DNA of 64,000 nt from Lelliottia amnigena (GCA_900635465.1 LR134135.1:2790001-2854000), one strand, 5' to 3'. Numbered from the stretch's first letter, positions 40,233-49,336 are shown. The notes: a model not told the origin generated them from the sequence alone. Program-made: numbers and translations.

Positions 40233-41024
40233 CTAACGGATAATTCCACGTGTTGAGTGCTGGAAAAACCATTCGAATAGTTCGCCAACAGGATGCTTAT
40301 TTAACCTCTCTTTTAACATAACCTTCGCTTCATGTAACGATAGTGATTTATTGTAAAGTATATCGTAACAACCTTTTATTAAGCTCTGATCGCTCTGACC
40401 CGACCCGGTGAAATATCTGGATGTGGTGTCTATTCCATTGGGTTCAGCATAGTTACCGCTAGCATAAACAAATGGGGGAATATCCTGAGTTACACCTGAG
40501 TGATGCCCAACATTTGCATATGCACCTAATACACAGAATTGATGGATTGCGCACATGAACCCGACCACAGCACCATCACCCAGTGCAACATGTCCTGCCA
40601 GGCCGCTGTTATCACCAATGTGCGTACTATTACCAATGATGCAGTCATGCCCAATGTGAACGTTATTCAGGAGGGTATTATCGTCACCTATTATAGTGTA
40701 ATCATTATCTTGCGCCGTGCCTCGATGGATTGTTGCATTGTTACCAATATTGTTACGACTCCCTATAATTAGCCTGGTTGACTCATTTTTATATTTTAGA
40801 TCTTGATTCACTTCACCTATCGATGAAAACTGCCCAATCTGATTATCACACCCGATAACTGTAAATCCATTAATAACTGAATGGGACCCTATAATAGTTC
40901 CCTCACCAATAACAACATCCGCAGAAATAATACAAAATGGACCGATATTGACATGTGCCTCGATCACTGCGCCTGGTGCTATGATACTGCTACTCGAAAC
41001 GCGTGCAGTAGAAGAGATCGTCAT
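40233..41024 (-). CDS. LpxA-like acyl-ACP--UDP-GlcNAc O-acyltransferase paralogue (prophage-borne)
   Basis: 263 residues (E. coli LpxA 262), a left-handed beta-helix of hexapeptide repeats. Catalytic and substrate residues are kept: IHRGT (His100), HIGHDC (His123, catalytic His126), GHV (His145), HQF (His161) and GEVNQDLKY (Gln74). It ends STRGIIR like LpxA. At the position equal to Gly173 of E. coli LpxA, which sets acyl chain length, there is His174 (VGHHSG). The C-terminal nucleotide-contact region (NGIDTTSRYF) differs from the housekeeping enzyme. AGGAAA precedes the ATG. It is AT-rich and inserted between S and V of the prophage: a moron probably affecting lipid A. Confidence 0.85.
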   Translation of the reverse strand: MTISSTARVSSSSIIAPGAVIEAHVNIGPFCIISADVVIGEGTIIGSHSVINGFTVIGCDNQIGQFSSIGEVNQDLKYKNESTRLIIGSRNNIGNNATIHRGTAQDNDYTIIGDDNTLLNNVHIGHDCIIGNSTHIGDNSGLAGHVALGDGAVVGFMCAIHQFCVLGAYANVGHHSGVTQDIPPFVYASGNYAEPNGIDTTSRYFTGSGQSDQSLIKGCYDILYNKSLSLHEAKVMLKERLNKHPVGELFEWFFQHSTRGIIR

Positions 41025-41244
41025 TTATATTTCCTGATAGCTAGAATGCTTATCGTCCAAAAAACGTTACGTTGGCTATCGTTCTGGAACAGCCACAAGG
41101 TAACGCTAACACTTTTATCAAGCTACAGAATACTCGTAATATCGTTACGTAGCGAATGTCTTGGCAGGAACAGTTTCTGCTATAACCTGGCTATTCAAGC
41201 GCTTTAAATACTATCATAATGAAATGCAAAATTCCCATCCGAAA
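41025..41244. other. AT-rich spacer between S and the lpxA-like gene
   Basis: 220 bp, AT-rich like the insert it borders, no ORF. It may contain the insert's own promoter. Confidence 0.35.
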
Positions 41245-41709
41245 TTATTCAAAGGCTGAACTATCCCCAAGGTAATCAACTATCAGCTCCTCAATATATT
41301 TTTTATCAGCACGACTAAATCCCAGCAACTCACGCTGTGGATACTGAACATCCTGACTATTAGGGGTTGGCCTGTCTTTAAGTCCGTACTGATGGATCTG
41401 CACGATACGTTGCACCTTACCGGTAAACTGCACCACAGCAGTATCATTGCGGCCACGGGCTTTCATGTAGCGGCTGGTTCGCAGCTTCTGAAACATCGCC
41501 CTTTTAATACGCCCTTTTTTTGCCCTGATCGGCTGACGCTTTCGCGCCTGATACGGCGTGCCATCCGGGGCTTTTTGCAGTTTAATCCGTTGCTGTTGCG
41601 ATTTTCGCAGCTCTTTCGCAATCGCAGCAGCAAGCTTTCGCCGCCCCGCCGGTGACAGCGCCCCAATCAGCCCGGCGAGCTTATCGTCAAAAGGCTTAAA
41701 CTCATTCAT
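41245..41709 (-). CDS. S: Tail completion protein gpS
   Basis: 154 residues (P2 gpS 150). A basic N-terminal half with KLAAAIAKELRKSQQQRI and the QIHQYGLKDRP motif identify it. It needs gpR to complete the tail. Overlaps R by 8 bp. Confidence 0.92.
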   Translation of the reverse strand: MNEFKPFDDKLAGLIGALSPAGRRKLAAAIAKELRKSQQQRIKLQKAPDGTPYQARKRQPIRAKKGRIKRAMFQKLRTSRYMKARGRNDTAVVQFTGKVQRIVQIHQYGLKDRPTPNSQDVQYPQRELLGFSRADKKYIEELIVDYLGDSSAFE

Positions 41710-42169
41710 CCCATTTGCTCACCAGTTCGCCATTGATATAGAGCTCGGTCGGGCGCGTGACCGGCTCGGGTAATGGCGGCTCAGGTGCATAGCTGACGTG
41801 CAGCGCGCCGTTCTCCTCCCTGACCAGCGTGCGCTCGGTAAGCTGCAGACTGATACTGAGATCAACGTTGTCACCGTCGTTTAAATCCATCTGGAAGCGG
41901 TAGCCCTTTTTGCGCCCCTCATCCGAGGTGCAAATATCCGGCTGATTCTCACGCAGCCACGCCGTCACCGGTACAAAAATCAAATCGGGGTCGCCGACAA
42001 AGTCACACACGATCACATTCAGGGTGTAAATCTTTTCGTGCGACAGCGAGGCCGCGAGGCGTGCATCGATATTCCCCTCGTCGGCAAAGATGCGCATCAT
42101 TTCGGGATTTGTTTCTAACTGCGGCACGGCATCAGTGAGTGCCTTGCGCAGACTTTTCATTTTCTGCAT
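41702..42169 (-). CDS. R: Tail completion protein gpR
   Basis: 155 residues from the ATG at 42169 (MQKMKSLRKAL), equal to P2 gpR. The frame is open further upstream to 42253, but that part is antisense-like and overlaps lysC. DLSISLQLTERTLVREE is the recognisable C-terminal core. Confidence 0.9.
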   Translation of the reverse strand: MQKMKSLRKALTDAVPQLETNPEMMRIFADEGNIDARLAASLSHEKIYTLNVIVCDFVGDPDLIFVPVTAWLRENQPDICTSDEGRKKGYRFQMDLNDGDNVDLSISLQLTERTLVREENGALHVSYAPEPPLPEPVTRPTELYINGELVSKWDE

Positions 42170-42422
42170 CGATTTTGTCCTGACAGTCTTTAGTGGTCTC
42201 GACCTTGAGCGCGCAGGCGGCGAGCGCATTCTCAAGCCTGCGGATATCGGCACTCAAATCGCCGTTAATCGTGGGCTCGCTTCCCGGCATCGGGCAAAGG
42301 CTCACTTTCGGGCAGTTGTTGTAAACAATGACCGGCGGAGGCGCAGGCCTTTCGGGTGTGCAACCGGCGCACAGCATCAGGCAAATCAGCGCGATACCAG
42401 CGGCGTAAATCTTCGTTTTCAT
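42132..42422 (-). CDS. lysC: Outer-membrane spanin subunit, LysC (Rz1-like)
   Basis: 96 residues with a lipoprotein signal and lipobox LCAGC, then a Pro-rich PERPAPPPV stretch, as expected of an o-spanin. It starts inside lysB in another frame and overlaps it by 158 bp, the classic nested Rz/Rz1 layout. It disrupts the outer membrane at lysis together with LysB. Confidence 0.88.
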   Translation of the reverse strand: MKTKIYAAGIALICLMLCAGCTPERPAPPPVIVYNNCPKVSLCPMPGSEPTINGDLSADIRRLENALAACALKVETTKDCQDKIDAENEKSAQGTH

Positions 42423-42699
42423 TGAGTAACCTCGTGATAGTTTGTTCGCGCCTTACCGCCTGCTCACCGGCGGCAGTCAGTTCATCAGCGAGCCTGACCT
42501 GACCGGCCTCATTCGCCCTGGCGATACGTTGCGACACGGCAAGCTGATTTTTCAGCATCCCGATAGTCGTCTTTTGTTCGGTGGCGACTTTATTCGCCCT
42601 GTCGAATGAGCGCCGTAAATTGCCGTTCTCATGACGCAGCCAGAGCACCGACGCCAGCACCAGACCGGCGGCAAGCAATATCACAATGATTCTGGACAC
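42265..42699 (-). CDS. lysB: Inner-membrane spanin subunit, LysB (Rz-like)
   Basis: 144 residues: an N-terminal membrane anchor (about 4-21), then a long helical part with coiled-coil character (RLADELTAAGEQAVRREQ). Same place and size as P2 LysB (141). Confidence 0.88.
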   Translation of the reverse strand: MSRIIVILLAAGLVLASVLWLRHENGNLRRSFDRANKVATEQKTTIGMLKNQLAVSQRIARANEAGQVRLADELTAAGEQAVRREQTITRLLNENEDLRRWYRADLPDAVRRLHTRKACASAGHCLQQLPESEPLPDAGKRAHD

Positions 42700-43109
42700 A
42701 GGCCAGCCTCCTTAATGCGCCGACGGTACGAACAACGAACCATGTTAAACAGGATCAGCCAAAGTAAGTACGTGAATGCGATAAACACCTTGCCCCCGGT
42801 AAGCAGGCATAAAACCGTACCAGCAGAAAGAATCAGAGACCAAAATCGACGCCATAGTGGGCGGGGCTTTCCGATAAGAGACCTAAAAATAGCCATGTGT
42901 TTTGGCGTTCGGTAAGGGTCAGACTGACTCGCAAACCAGTCCTCATAGCTGACAGCAGCCAGCACACTTCCTCCGATACAAACCAAACAGCCAAATAACG
43001 CCCAGACGGCAATAAAATTAACGGCCACACCGTCGGGATTGTTCAAACCCAGCACAAGTAGAACGGCAATCACGACATTAAAAATCAGAGAAGATAACAA
43101 CGCTTTCAT
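42681..43109 (-). CDS. LysA-like membrane protein (lysis timing)
   Basis: 142 residues from the ATG at 43109, which overlaps the endolysin stop. Four hydrophobic segments (about 3-21, 29-52, 91-108, 110-130). P2 LysA occupies the same slot, has a similar length (141) and four helices, and is thought to be an antiholin. I assign it by position and topology, not by strong sequence memory. Confidence 0.65.
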   Translation of the reverse strand: MKALLSSLIFNVVIAVLLVLGLNNPDGVAVNFIAVWALFGCLVCIGGSVLAAVSYEDWFASQSDPYRTPKHMAIFRSLIGKPRPLWRRFWSLILSAGTVLCLLTGGKVFIAFTYLLWLILFNMVRCSYRRRIKEAGLCPESL

Positions 43110-43618
43110 TGAGGTACTCCTTTCATGCAGTAAGCCCATTCCCGCGCACGGCGGTTTTCCAGTCCTTGATTTTTGACGCCATTCACAAACACCCAGCGGG
43201 TAAGCTGGTCGCACGCCTGCCACCACTGCTGACGTTTGATAAACGAGACCAGCGTCGAGCGACAGGCCGCGCCGGTTCCAACGTTGAAGGCAAAACTGAC
43301 CAGCGCGTCATAGACGCGCGGCGGCATCTTCACCGGCACGCACACGGCGAGTCGTTGCTCGGTATTGAGCACATCCGCGACGAGGTTCACCGCCGCCTGT
43401 CGCTCGGTGATATCCCCTTTCGGGGTGACACCGGCAGTGTGGCCGATGCCTGACGTCCACACGCCCGCGCTACACTGGTAAGGTGTCAGGCGACATCCTT
43501 CGAGGTCAGCGAGTAACGCCAGCCCCTCGGGCGAGGTATTCAGCAGACGAAAGTCAGGCATCAGCGCCGCCAGCGCCAGCACAGCGGCCACACTGCATTT
43601 TTTAATGATTGAGCTCAC
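43106..43618 (-). CDS. Phage endolysin, GH24 type with SAR-like N-terminus
   Basis: 170 residues. The catalytic pattern is Glu40-8aa-Cys49-5aa-Thr55 in EGCRLTPYQCSAGVWT, the known E-C-T variant of the E-D-T lysozyme triad. The weakly hydrophobic VAAVLALAALM (about 10-20) fits a signal-arrest-release domain. P2's own gpK is of another fold, so this is a modular replacement. It cuts peptidoglycan at lysis. Confidence 0.9.
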   Translation of the reverse strand: MSSIIKKCSVAAVLALAALMPDFRLLNTSPEGLALLADLEGCRLTPYQCSAGVWTSGIGHTAGVTPKGDITERQAAVNLVADVLNTEQRLAVCVPVKMPPRVYDALVSFAFNVGTGAACRSTLVSFIKRQQWWQACDQLTRWVFVNGVKNQGLENRRAREWAYCMKGVPQ

Positions 43619-44207
43619 GAATAGCCCCCTTATCGAGTCCGAGCGAAATCAGATAGCGATAGGTTTTTCGCTTAAACCAGTAATTCGTCAGCGCGGTAAA
43701 AATGGCGCAGCCACCGCCGACATACAGCGCCAGCTTTTCAGGGGACATCGCCCCGAAATACGCCAGCAGCGCCAGCTCAGGTGACTGTTTTGCGTCACAC
43801 AGACGCTGTGCGGCAAGCGCCACTTCCTCAGCCAGCAGGCATGGCGTCGGACGGCGACCGACCGGCATCGTCATGCCATAGGTCATGGCGTAACGGGCAA
43901 TCTCCAGCGCACCGGCGATGTCATTTGCATCGAGACGCCAGAGCATGACGGTCATAACAATGTCATCCTGTACGCCTTTACCATTGGCAAGAACACCCGC
44001 CACCCATGGCAGGTAGAACGGCAGCAGCTCACGCTTTTTCTCGGCTTTCTGCTCTTTGGAACTGATTTGTCTAAGTGTGCGATTGTCTGCGGCCAGCTTA
44101 ACCAGCATCTGCTCATAGGCAGTTGCATTGCGCAGCGGAGCAGCACCCCGCCGCGCAGTTTCAGAGGCCGAGACCCGCATCATGTGAAGCGCTGCGGGGC
44201 TCGTCAT
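43602..44207 (-). CDS. Chimeric ORF: terminase small subunit gpM (1-143) fused to a holin C-terminus
   Basis: 201 residues. Residues 1 to about 143 are gpM (MTSPAALHMMRVSA, GALEIARYAMTYG, TPCLLAEEVALAA), which is 247 residues in P2. From about 144 the protein becomes a holin-like membrane domain (YFGAMSPEKLALYVGGGCA, then a basic tail KRKTYRYL). The genes L and X that should lie between are absent. So a deletion fused the two in frame. It likely serves neither role as in the parent phage, but the ORF is intact. Confidence 0.85.
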   Translation of the reverse strand: MTSPAALHMMRVSASETARRGAAPLRNATAYEQMLVKLAADNRTLRQISSKEQKAEKKRELLPFYLPWVAGVLANGKGVQDDIVMTVMLWRLDANDIAGALEIARYAMTYGMTMPVGRRPTPCLLAEEVALAAQRLCDAKQSPELALLAYFGAMSPEKLALYVGGGCAIFTALTNYWFKRKTYRYLISLGLDKGAIRELNH

Positions 44208-44210
44208 GGC

Positions 44211-45304
44211 TTACTCTCCGCCGTTCTGGTCAGCAGGCGCGGCGGCGCTTTCTGGCTCAGCAGGAGCCGCGAAGTTGCCGAGAGTGATGTTTTCAATCAG
44301 GCAACCGGCGGCGTGAGCCTCGACCACATAATCGATGTTCATCGATTCATAGTTTTCGATGCGGTCTTTTTTCGGCTCCTCGATGATGGCGCGGCGGTGC
44401 GCATCATCCATGAAGTAAATCGACAGGTTATCGAGGCGCGTCACCATCAGCGCATTGGCCGGGAAGTACGGCACACGCACGGCAGGCAAATTGCCAATGC
44501 GCTTCTGGCTGATGATGATGTCAGCGGCCAGCGACTCGCTGTTTTCCTGCGTCTTGTTGACAATCGGGAAATATTTATCCGCGAGCAGCTTGCGACCTGT
44601 GATGACCACGAGCTCCGGGTCGTCCTGATAAATCTCGTCAATCAGGTTAGTGGTGGCGTCCATCACCAGCGCGTCGAGGTTGGCATAATCGCCGTTTTCA
44701 CCCACGCGGATCACCGCCGAAACCACATCGCCGTTTGCATCAGTGATTTTCGACATGACGCGTGCCGGTGCTTCATTGCGGTATTTCTGCAGCCAGCCCA
44801 CCGCCACATCCTGCAGCATCGGATGCGTTTTGCGGTTGGAGGTTTCCGCGCGCTCGATACCGTTGAAACCGGCCATGATGAAATCGAGCGACTGTCGCTT
44901 GATAATCGCGTCACGGATACGGGTCTGGAAGTCCTGGAATCGCGCCCACAGGTCGAGCTGTTTGTAACGGATATGGAAATCAAAGTTGATTTGCGCACAT
45001 TCGTATTTGTTGGATTCCAGCGCCGTAAAATCGGCGGTCTTGCGCTCGTCATCCCCGGCAGTATCAGCGGTGCTCGCAATCGTACCGTTGACACCCACCC
45101 CAACTTTTCGCCTTTCAGCTCATCGACCGGGACGATGTTGATTTTGGTCAGAAACGCGGATGACAACTGCAGGGTGTTCATCAGGGTTTGCGTGACCGAC
45201 GGCTCGACGGTGAATTTCTTCGCCACGTCGTCGGTGCCGACGCCGTTCAGTTCCGCAACGCGGGACAGGTAAGCATTAAATTTAAAGCGGGTTTCTTTAC
45301 GCAT
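44211..45304 (-). pseudogene. N: Major capsid protein gpN, frameshifted
   Basis: The N-terminal frame (MRKETRFKFNAYLSRVAELNG) changes after DELKGEKLG, and the rest (GVNGTIASTADTAGD to the end) continues in another frame. One base lost from the CCCC run at 45098-45101 explains it; with it restored the product is 364 residues (P2 gpN 357). The capsid core RVPYFPANALMVTRLDNLSIYF is intact. Likely sequencing error. Confidence 0.87.
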
Positions 45305-45360
45305 TGTTATTCCTGTTTTCTAAAAATGGGGTTTCAGGCTGGACAGCGCCCGGCGCGTTA

Positions 45361-46215
45361 TCAGCAGTTAGTCAGCAGCTCGTCGCCCGTCCCGCCTTTC
45401 GATTTTTCGCGGCGCGGCTGGCTCAGACTTTCGGTGTTATCGAGGGTGCTTTTTAGCGAGGAAAACGCCTGCGCGCTTTCTTCGGCCTTGCGCGTCACGT
45501 CCTGCTTAAACTGAGCGAAGGTGGTCTCAAGCTCCGCGATGCGCTGGTCAGTCGCGCTGAGACAGGTCTGCACTAGTTCAGAGACTTCCGTCACCGCCTC
45601 ATGCACGTCAGCAAAACGCGCGTCGTCGCTGACCTGCTTGCGGCTGAAAATGGCCTTGACCTTGTCGGTCAGGCTGCTGAGCACGGTGTCGGGGACATCT
45701 TCAAATTCCAGCTCAGCCAGCGAGGCAACGGAAAACACGTCGTCAGGATGGGCTTTTTTACCGGCGAGCGGGTTCTGCGTGGCGCGGCTGCAGAATTCGA
45801 GGTATTCCGTGCCAAGGCTTGCGGGGTCATCGGTGACGGCGAGACCAATCAGGTAACACTTGCCGCTGTTGGCGAAGTTCGGGCGAATTTCCATGGAGGT
45901 GTAAACCTTCTGCCCGGCTTTCACCATGCTGACCAGCTCGTCGAGCGGCGCGATTTTGCCAAACAGCGCTTTCTTGCCGTTCAGCGCCGAGTCATCGCTG
46001 ATGATTTCCGCTTTGACTTCGGTCACATCGCCATAACGTTTGAGCACGCTGTCGGGCAGGATGCCGCGCAGATGTTCGAGGTTGATACGACAGCCATAGA
46101 CACGCGGGTCAAAGGTGTCCGCCATGTCCTGAATATCATCGCCGTTAATCACGCGGCCATCGCAGGTATCACCCTCGACGCCGATGCGAAACCACTTAGA
46201 AACTTTCTTTGCCAT
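45361..46215 (-). CDS. O: Capsid scaffold and maturation protease gpO
   Basis: 284 residues, same as P2 gpO. The protease triad residues Asp19, His48 and Ser107 align exactly with those of P2, followed by a helical scaffold domain (about 200-250). It guides capsid assembly and cleaves N. Confidence 0.95.
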   Translation of the reverse strand: MAKKVSKWFRIGVEGDTCDGRVINGDDIQDMADTFDPRVYGCRINLEHLRGILPDSVLKRYGDVTEVKAEIISDDSALNGKKALFGKIAPLDELVSMVKAGQKVYTSMEIRPNFANSGKCYLIGLAVTDDPASLGTEYLEFCSRATQNPLAGKKAHPDDVFSVASLAELEFEDVPDTVLSSLTDKVKAIFSRKQVSDDARFADVHEAVTEVSELVQTCLSATDQRIAELETTFAQFKQDVTRKAEESAQAFSSLKSTLDNTESLSQPRREKSKGGTGDELLTNC

Positions 46216-46294
46216 TGTTCAGGTGTCCTGATGTTGGGTTTTCGGTTCGGGCTTAGTTTCCCGACTCCGCCCCGCATCAGCCACCGCTTGCAGA

Positions 46295-46312
46295 AGTGCA
46301 ACCCCTGACACA
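46295..46312. promoter_or_regulatory. Possible Ogr site between O and P
   Basis: AGT-N12-ACA on the plus strand, i.e. TGT-N12-ACT on the minus, one mismatch from the TGT-N12-ACA dyad bound by Ogr. It lies in the 167-bp interval between the divergent O and P genes, where P2 has late promoters PO and PP. Confidence 0.4.
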
Positions 46313-46381
46313 ACAGGGGCTTAGCGATAAAGACCTGTTAATTCCTTAGCCTTGCCCCGTATTCACCGACACGAGGCAACC

Positions 46382-48151
46382 ATGACCATTTCGACTGACC
46401 TCTCCCTTTTGCACGACCCGCGACGACAGGCACGCCTGCTGTTCTGGCAGGGGTTTTCCGTGCCGCAAATCGCCGACACGCTGCAGGTGAAGCGCCCGAC
46501 GGTGCAGAGCTGGAAACAGCGCGACGGATGGGAGGAAACCGCCCCGCTCAACCGCGTGGAAACCACACTTGAGGCGCGGCTGATTCAGCTTTACGCCAAG
46601 CCAGACCTGACACCGCATGATTTTAAGGTCGCTGATTTTCTGTCACGCCAGATGGAACGTTTCGCACGCATCAACCGCTACGGCCAGACCGGAAATGAAG
46701 TGGATTTAAATCCCAACATTGCGAACCGCAACAAAGGCGATCGCAAAAAGCCGAAACGCAATTTCTTTAGCGACGAGGCTATCGAAAAGCTGGAAGAGAT
46801 TTTCCTCCACCAGTCGTTTGAGTATCAGCTCAACTGGCACAGGGCAGGCATCGCGCACCGTATTCGCCATATCCTCAAATCGCGCCAGATTGGCGCAACG
46901 TTCTACTTTGCACGCGAGGCACTGCTGCGCGCGCTGAAAACAGGACAAAACCAGATATTTTTGTCAGCCAGTAAAACGCAGGCATACGTGTTCCGTAAGT
47001 ACATCATCGCCTTTGCGCGGCTGGTCGACGTTGACCTGTCAGGCGATCCGATTGTCATCGGCAACAACGGCGCAGAGCTGATTTTCCTCGGGACTAACTC
47101 CAACACCGCGCAGAGCCACAACGGCGACCTGTACGTCGATGAAATTTTCTGGATACCCAACTTTCAGCGGCTGCGCAAAGTGGCCTCAGGGATGGCGTCA
47201 CAGTCGCACCTGCGCACCACCTATTTCTCGACCCCGTCCACGCTGGCGCATGGGGCTTATCCGTTCTGGTCAGGCGAGCTGTTTAACCGGGGGCGCAGCA
47301 ACCGCGACGAACGGGTCGACATCGATATCAGCCACAAGGCGCTCGCCGGTGGCGTGCTGTGCCCGGATGGTCAGTGGCGGCAGATTGTCACTATCGAGGA
47401 CGCGCTCGCCGGGGGCTGCACCCTGTTCAATCTGGATCAACTGAAACAGGAAAACAGCGCCGACGATTTCCGCAATCTGTTCATGTGCGAGTTCGTCGAC
47501 GACAAAGCGTCGGTATTCCCGTTCGAGGAGCTGCAGCGCTGCATGGTCGATGCGATGGAAGAATGGGAGGACTTCGAACAATTTGCCGACCGTCCGTTTA
47601 ACTGGCGTCCGGTCTGGATTGGCTATGACCCGTCACACACCGGCGACAGCGCAGGCTGTGCGGTACTGGCTCCGCCGCTGGTTGCCGGGGGCAAGTTCCG
47701 CATCCTTGAGCGTCACCAGTGGAAAGGGATGGATTTTGCGGCGCAGGCGGAGGCCATCAGGTCACTCACCGAAAAATATACCGTCGACTATATCGGCATC
47801 GATGCGACCGGCATCGGCCAGGGTGTTTACCAGCTCGTGCGCTCCTTCTTCCCGGCGGCGCGCGCCATCCGTTACACGCCTGAAATGAAAACCGCGATGG
47901 TGCTCAAAGCCAAAGACACCATCCGACGCGGGTGTCTGGAATACGACGCCGGTGCAACTGACATCACGCTGTCGTTTATGGCCATTCGAAAAACCATGAC
48001 CAGCAGCGGGCGCAGCTCGACCTATGAAGCGAGTCGCAGCGAGGAAGCCAGCCACGCGGATATCGCGTGGGCGACCATGCACGCACTGTTAAACGAACCG
48101 CTTTCCGCCGGGAGCGGGATGCACTCCAATTCAATTCTGGAAATTTACTAA
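46382..48151 (+). CDS. P: Terminase large (ATPase) subunit gpP
   Basis: 589 residues from the ATG at 46382 (P2 gpP 590). An N-terminal HTH (VPQIADTLQVKRPTVQSWK), the ATP-binding segment KSRQIGAT (about 166-173), and nuclease acidic residues in GYDPSHTGD and YIGIDATGIGQG. It cuts cos DNA and drives packaging. Confidence 0.95.
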   Translation: MTISTDLSLLHDPRRQARLLFWQGFSVPQIADTLQVKRPTVQSWKQRDGWEETAPLNRVETTLEARLIQLYAKPDLTPHDFKVADFLSRQMERFARINRYGQTGNEVDLNPNIANRNKGDRKKPKRNFFSDEAIEKLEEIFLHQSFEYQLNWHRAGIAHRIRHILKSRQIGATFYFAREALLRALKTGQNQIFLSASKTQAYVFRKYIIAFARLVDVDLSGDPIVIGNNGAELIFLGTNSNTAQSHNGDLYVDEIFWIPNFQRLRKVASGMASQSHLRTTYFSTPSTLAHGAYPFWSGELFNRGRSNRDERVDIDISHKALAGGVLCPDGQWRQIVTIEDALAGGCTLFNLDQLKQENSADDFRNLFMCEFVDDKASVFPFEELQRCMVDAMEEWEDFEQFADRPFNWRPVWIGYDPSHTGDSAGCAVLAPPLVAGGKFRILERHQWKGMDFAAQAEAIRSLTEKYTVDYIGIDATGIGQGVYQLVRSFFPAARAIRYTPEMKTAMVLKAKDTIRRGCLEYDAGATDITLSFMAIRKTMTSSGRSSTYEASRSEEASHADIAWATMHALLNEPLSAGSGMHSNSILEIY

Positions 48152-48152
48152 G

Positions 48153-49169
48153 ATGAAAAAACGACAGAAAAAACCAGCCACCACGACCGCCAGCGCACCG
48201 CAAAAAATGGAGGCGTTTACTTTTGGTGAGCCCTCCCCTGTTCTGGATCGCCGTGACATTCTTGATTACGTTGAGTGTATTCATAACGGAAAATGGTACG
48301 AGCCGCCGGTCAACTTGTCGGGGCTGGCGAAAAGCCTGCGCGCCGCCGTACATCACAGCTCACCAATTTACGTGAAGCGTAATATTCTGGCGAGCACCTA
48401 CATCCCGCATCCGTTGCTGTCGCGTCAGGATTTCAGCCGCCTGGTGCTCGATTATCTGGTCTTTGCCAACGGCTATCTTGAAAAACGCATGAGCGTCACT
48501 GGCCAGCTCATGAAGCTGGAAACATCGCCTGCAAAATACACCCGCCGTGGCGTCGAGGAGGATGTTTACTGGTACGTGTCGAGCTTCACCCATCCGCACG
48601 AATTTGCGCCCGGCTCGGTATTTCACCTGCTTGAGCCTGATATTAATCAGGAGCTTTACGGGATGCCGGAATACCTGAGCGCGCTCAATTCCGCCTGGCT
48701 GAATGAGTCCGCCACGCTGTTTCGTCGCAAGTATTACCAGAACGGCGCACACGCGGGTTACATCATGTACGTCACTGACGCGGCGCAAAGCAGCACCGAC
48801 GTTGAGTCGCTGCGCTCTGCAATGCGGGATTCGAAAGGGCTCGGGAATTTTAAAAACCTGTTTTTCTATGCACCCAACGGAAAACCGGACGGCATTAAGA
48901 TCGTGCCACTGAGTGAAGTCGCCACGAAGGATGATTTTTTCAATATCAAAAAAGTGAGCGCCGCTGACCTGCTCGATGCGCACCGCGTGCCGTTCCAGTT
49001 GATGGGCGGCAAGCCTGAAAATATCGGCTCAATGGGTGATGTCGAGAAGGTGGCGAAGGTGTTTGTGCGTAACGAGCTGTCACCACTGCAGGAGCGTTTC
49101 AAAGAGGTAAACGACTGGCTCGGAATGGAGGTGATCCGCTTTAAAGATTACAGCCTCGAATCAGAATAA
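48153..49169 (+). CDS. Q: Portal protein gpQ
   Basis: 338 residues (P2 344). LYGMPEYLSALNSAWLNESA and VPFQLMGGKPENIGSMGDV are typical. It forms the DNA entry vertex. Starts 1 bp after P stops. Complete. Confidence 0.95.
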   Translation: MKKRQKKPATTTASAPQKMEAFTFGEPSPVLDRRDILDYVECIHNGKWYEPPVNLSGLAKSLRAAVHHSSPIYVKRNILASTYIPHPLLSRQDFSRLVLDYLVFANGYLEKRMSVTGQLMKLETSPAKYTRRGVEEDVYWYVSSFTHPHEFAPGSVFHLLEPDINQELYGMPEYLSALNSAWLNESATLFRRKYYQNGAHAGYIMYVTDAAQSSTDVESLRSAMRDSKGLGNFKNLFFYAPNGKPDGIKIVPLSEVATKDDFFNIKKVSAADLLDAHRVPFQLMGGKPENIGSMGDVEKVAKVFVRNELSPLQERFKEVNDWLGMEVIRFKDYSLESE

Positions 49170-49336
49170 AACCCGCAAAAAATGCCGCCTCCGGGCGGCA
49201 TCATCACAGACCGCCTCAGACGCGCCACACGCAACGCATTTATCAGTCAGCCCCGTCGCAGGCCAGCGAAGCGGCAGCGCCGTCAGGAGGCTCGCAGGCG
49301 TACACAATTAAATGCTGACACCACATCTGGCGCGCA

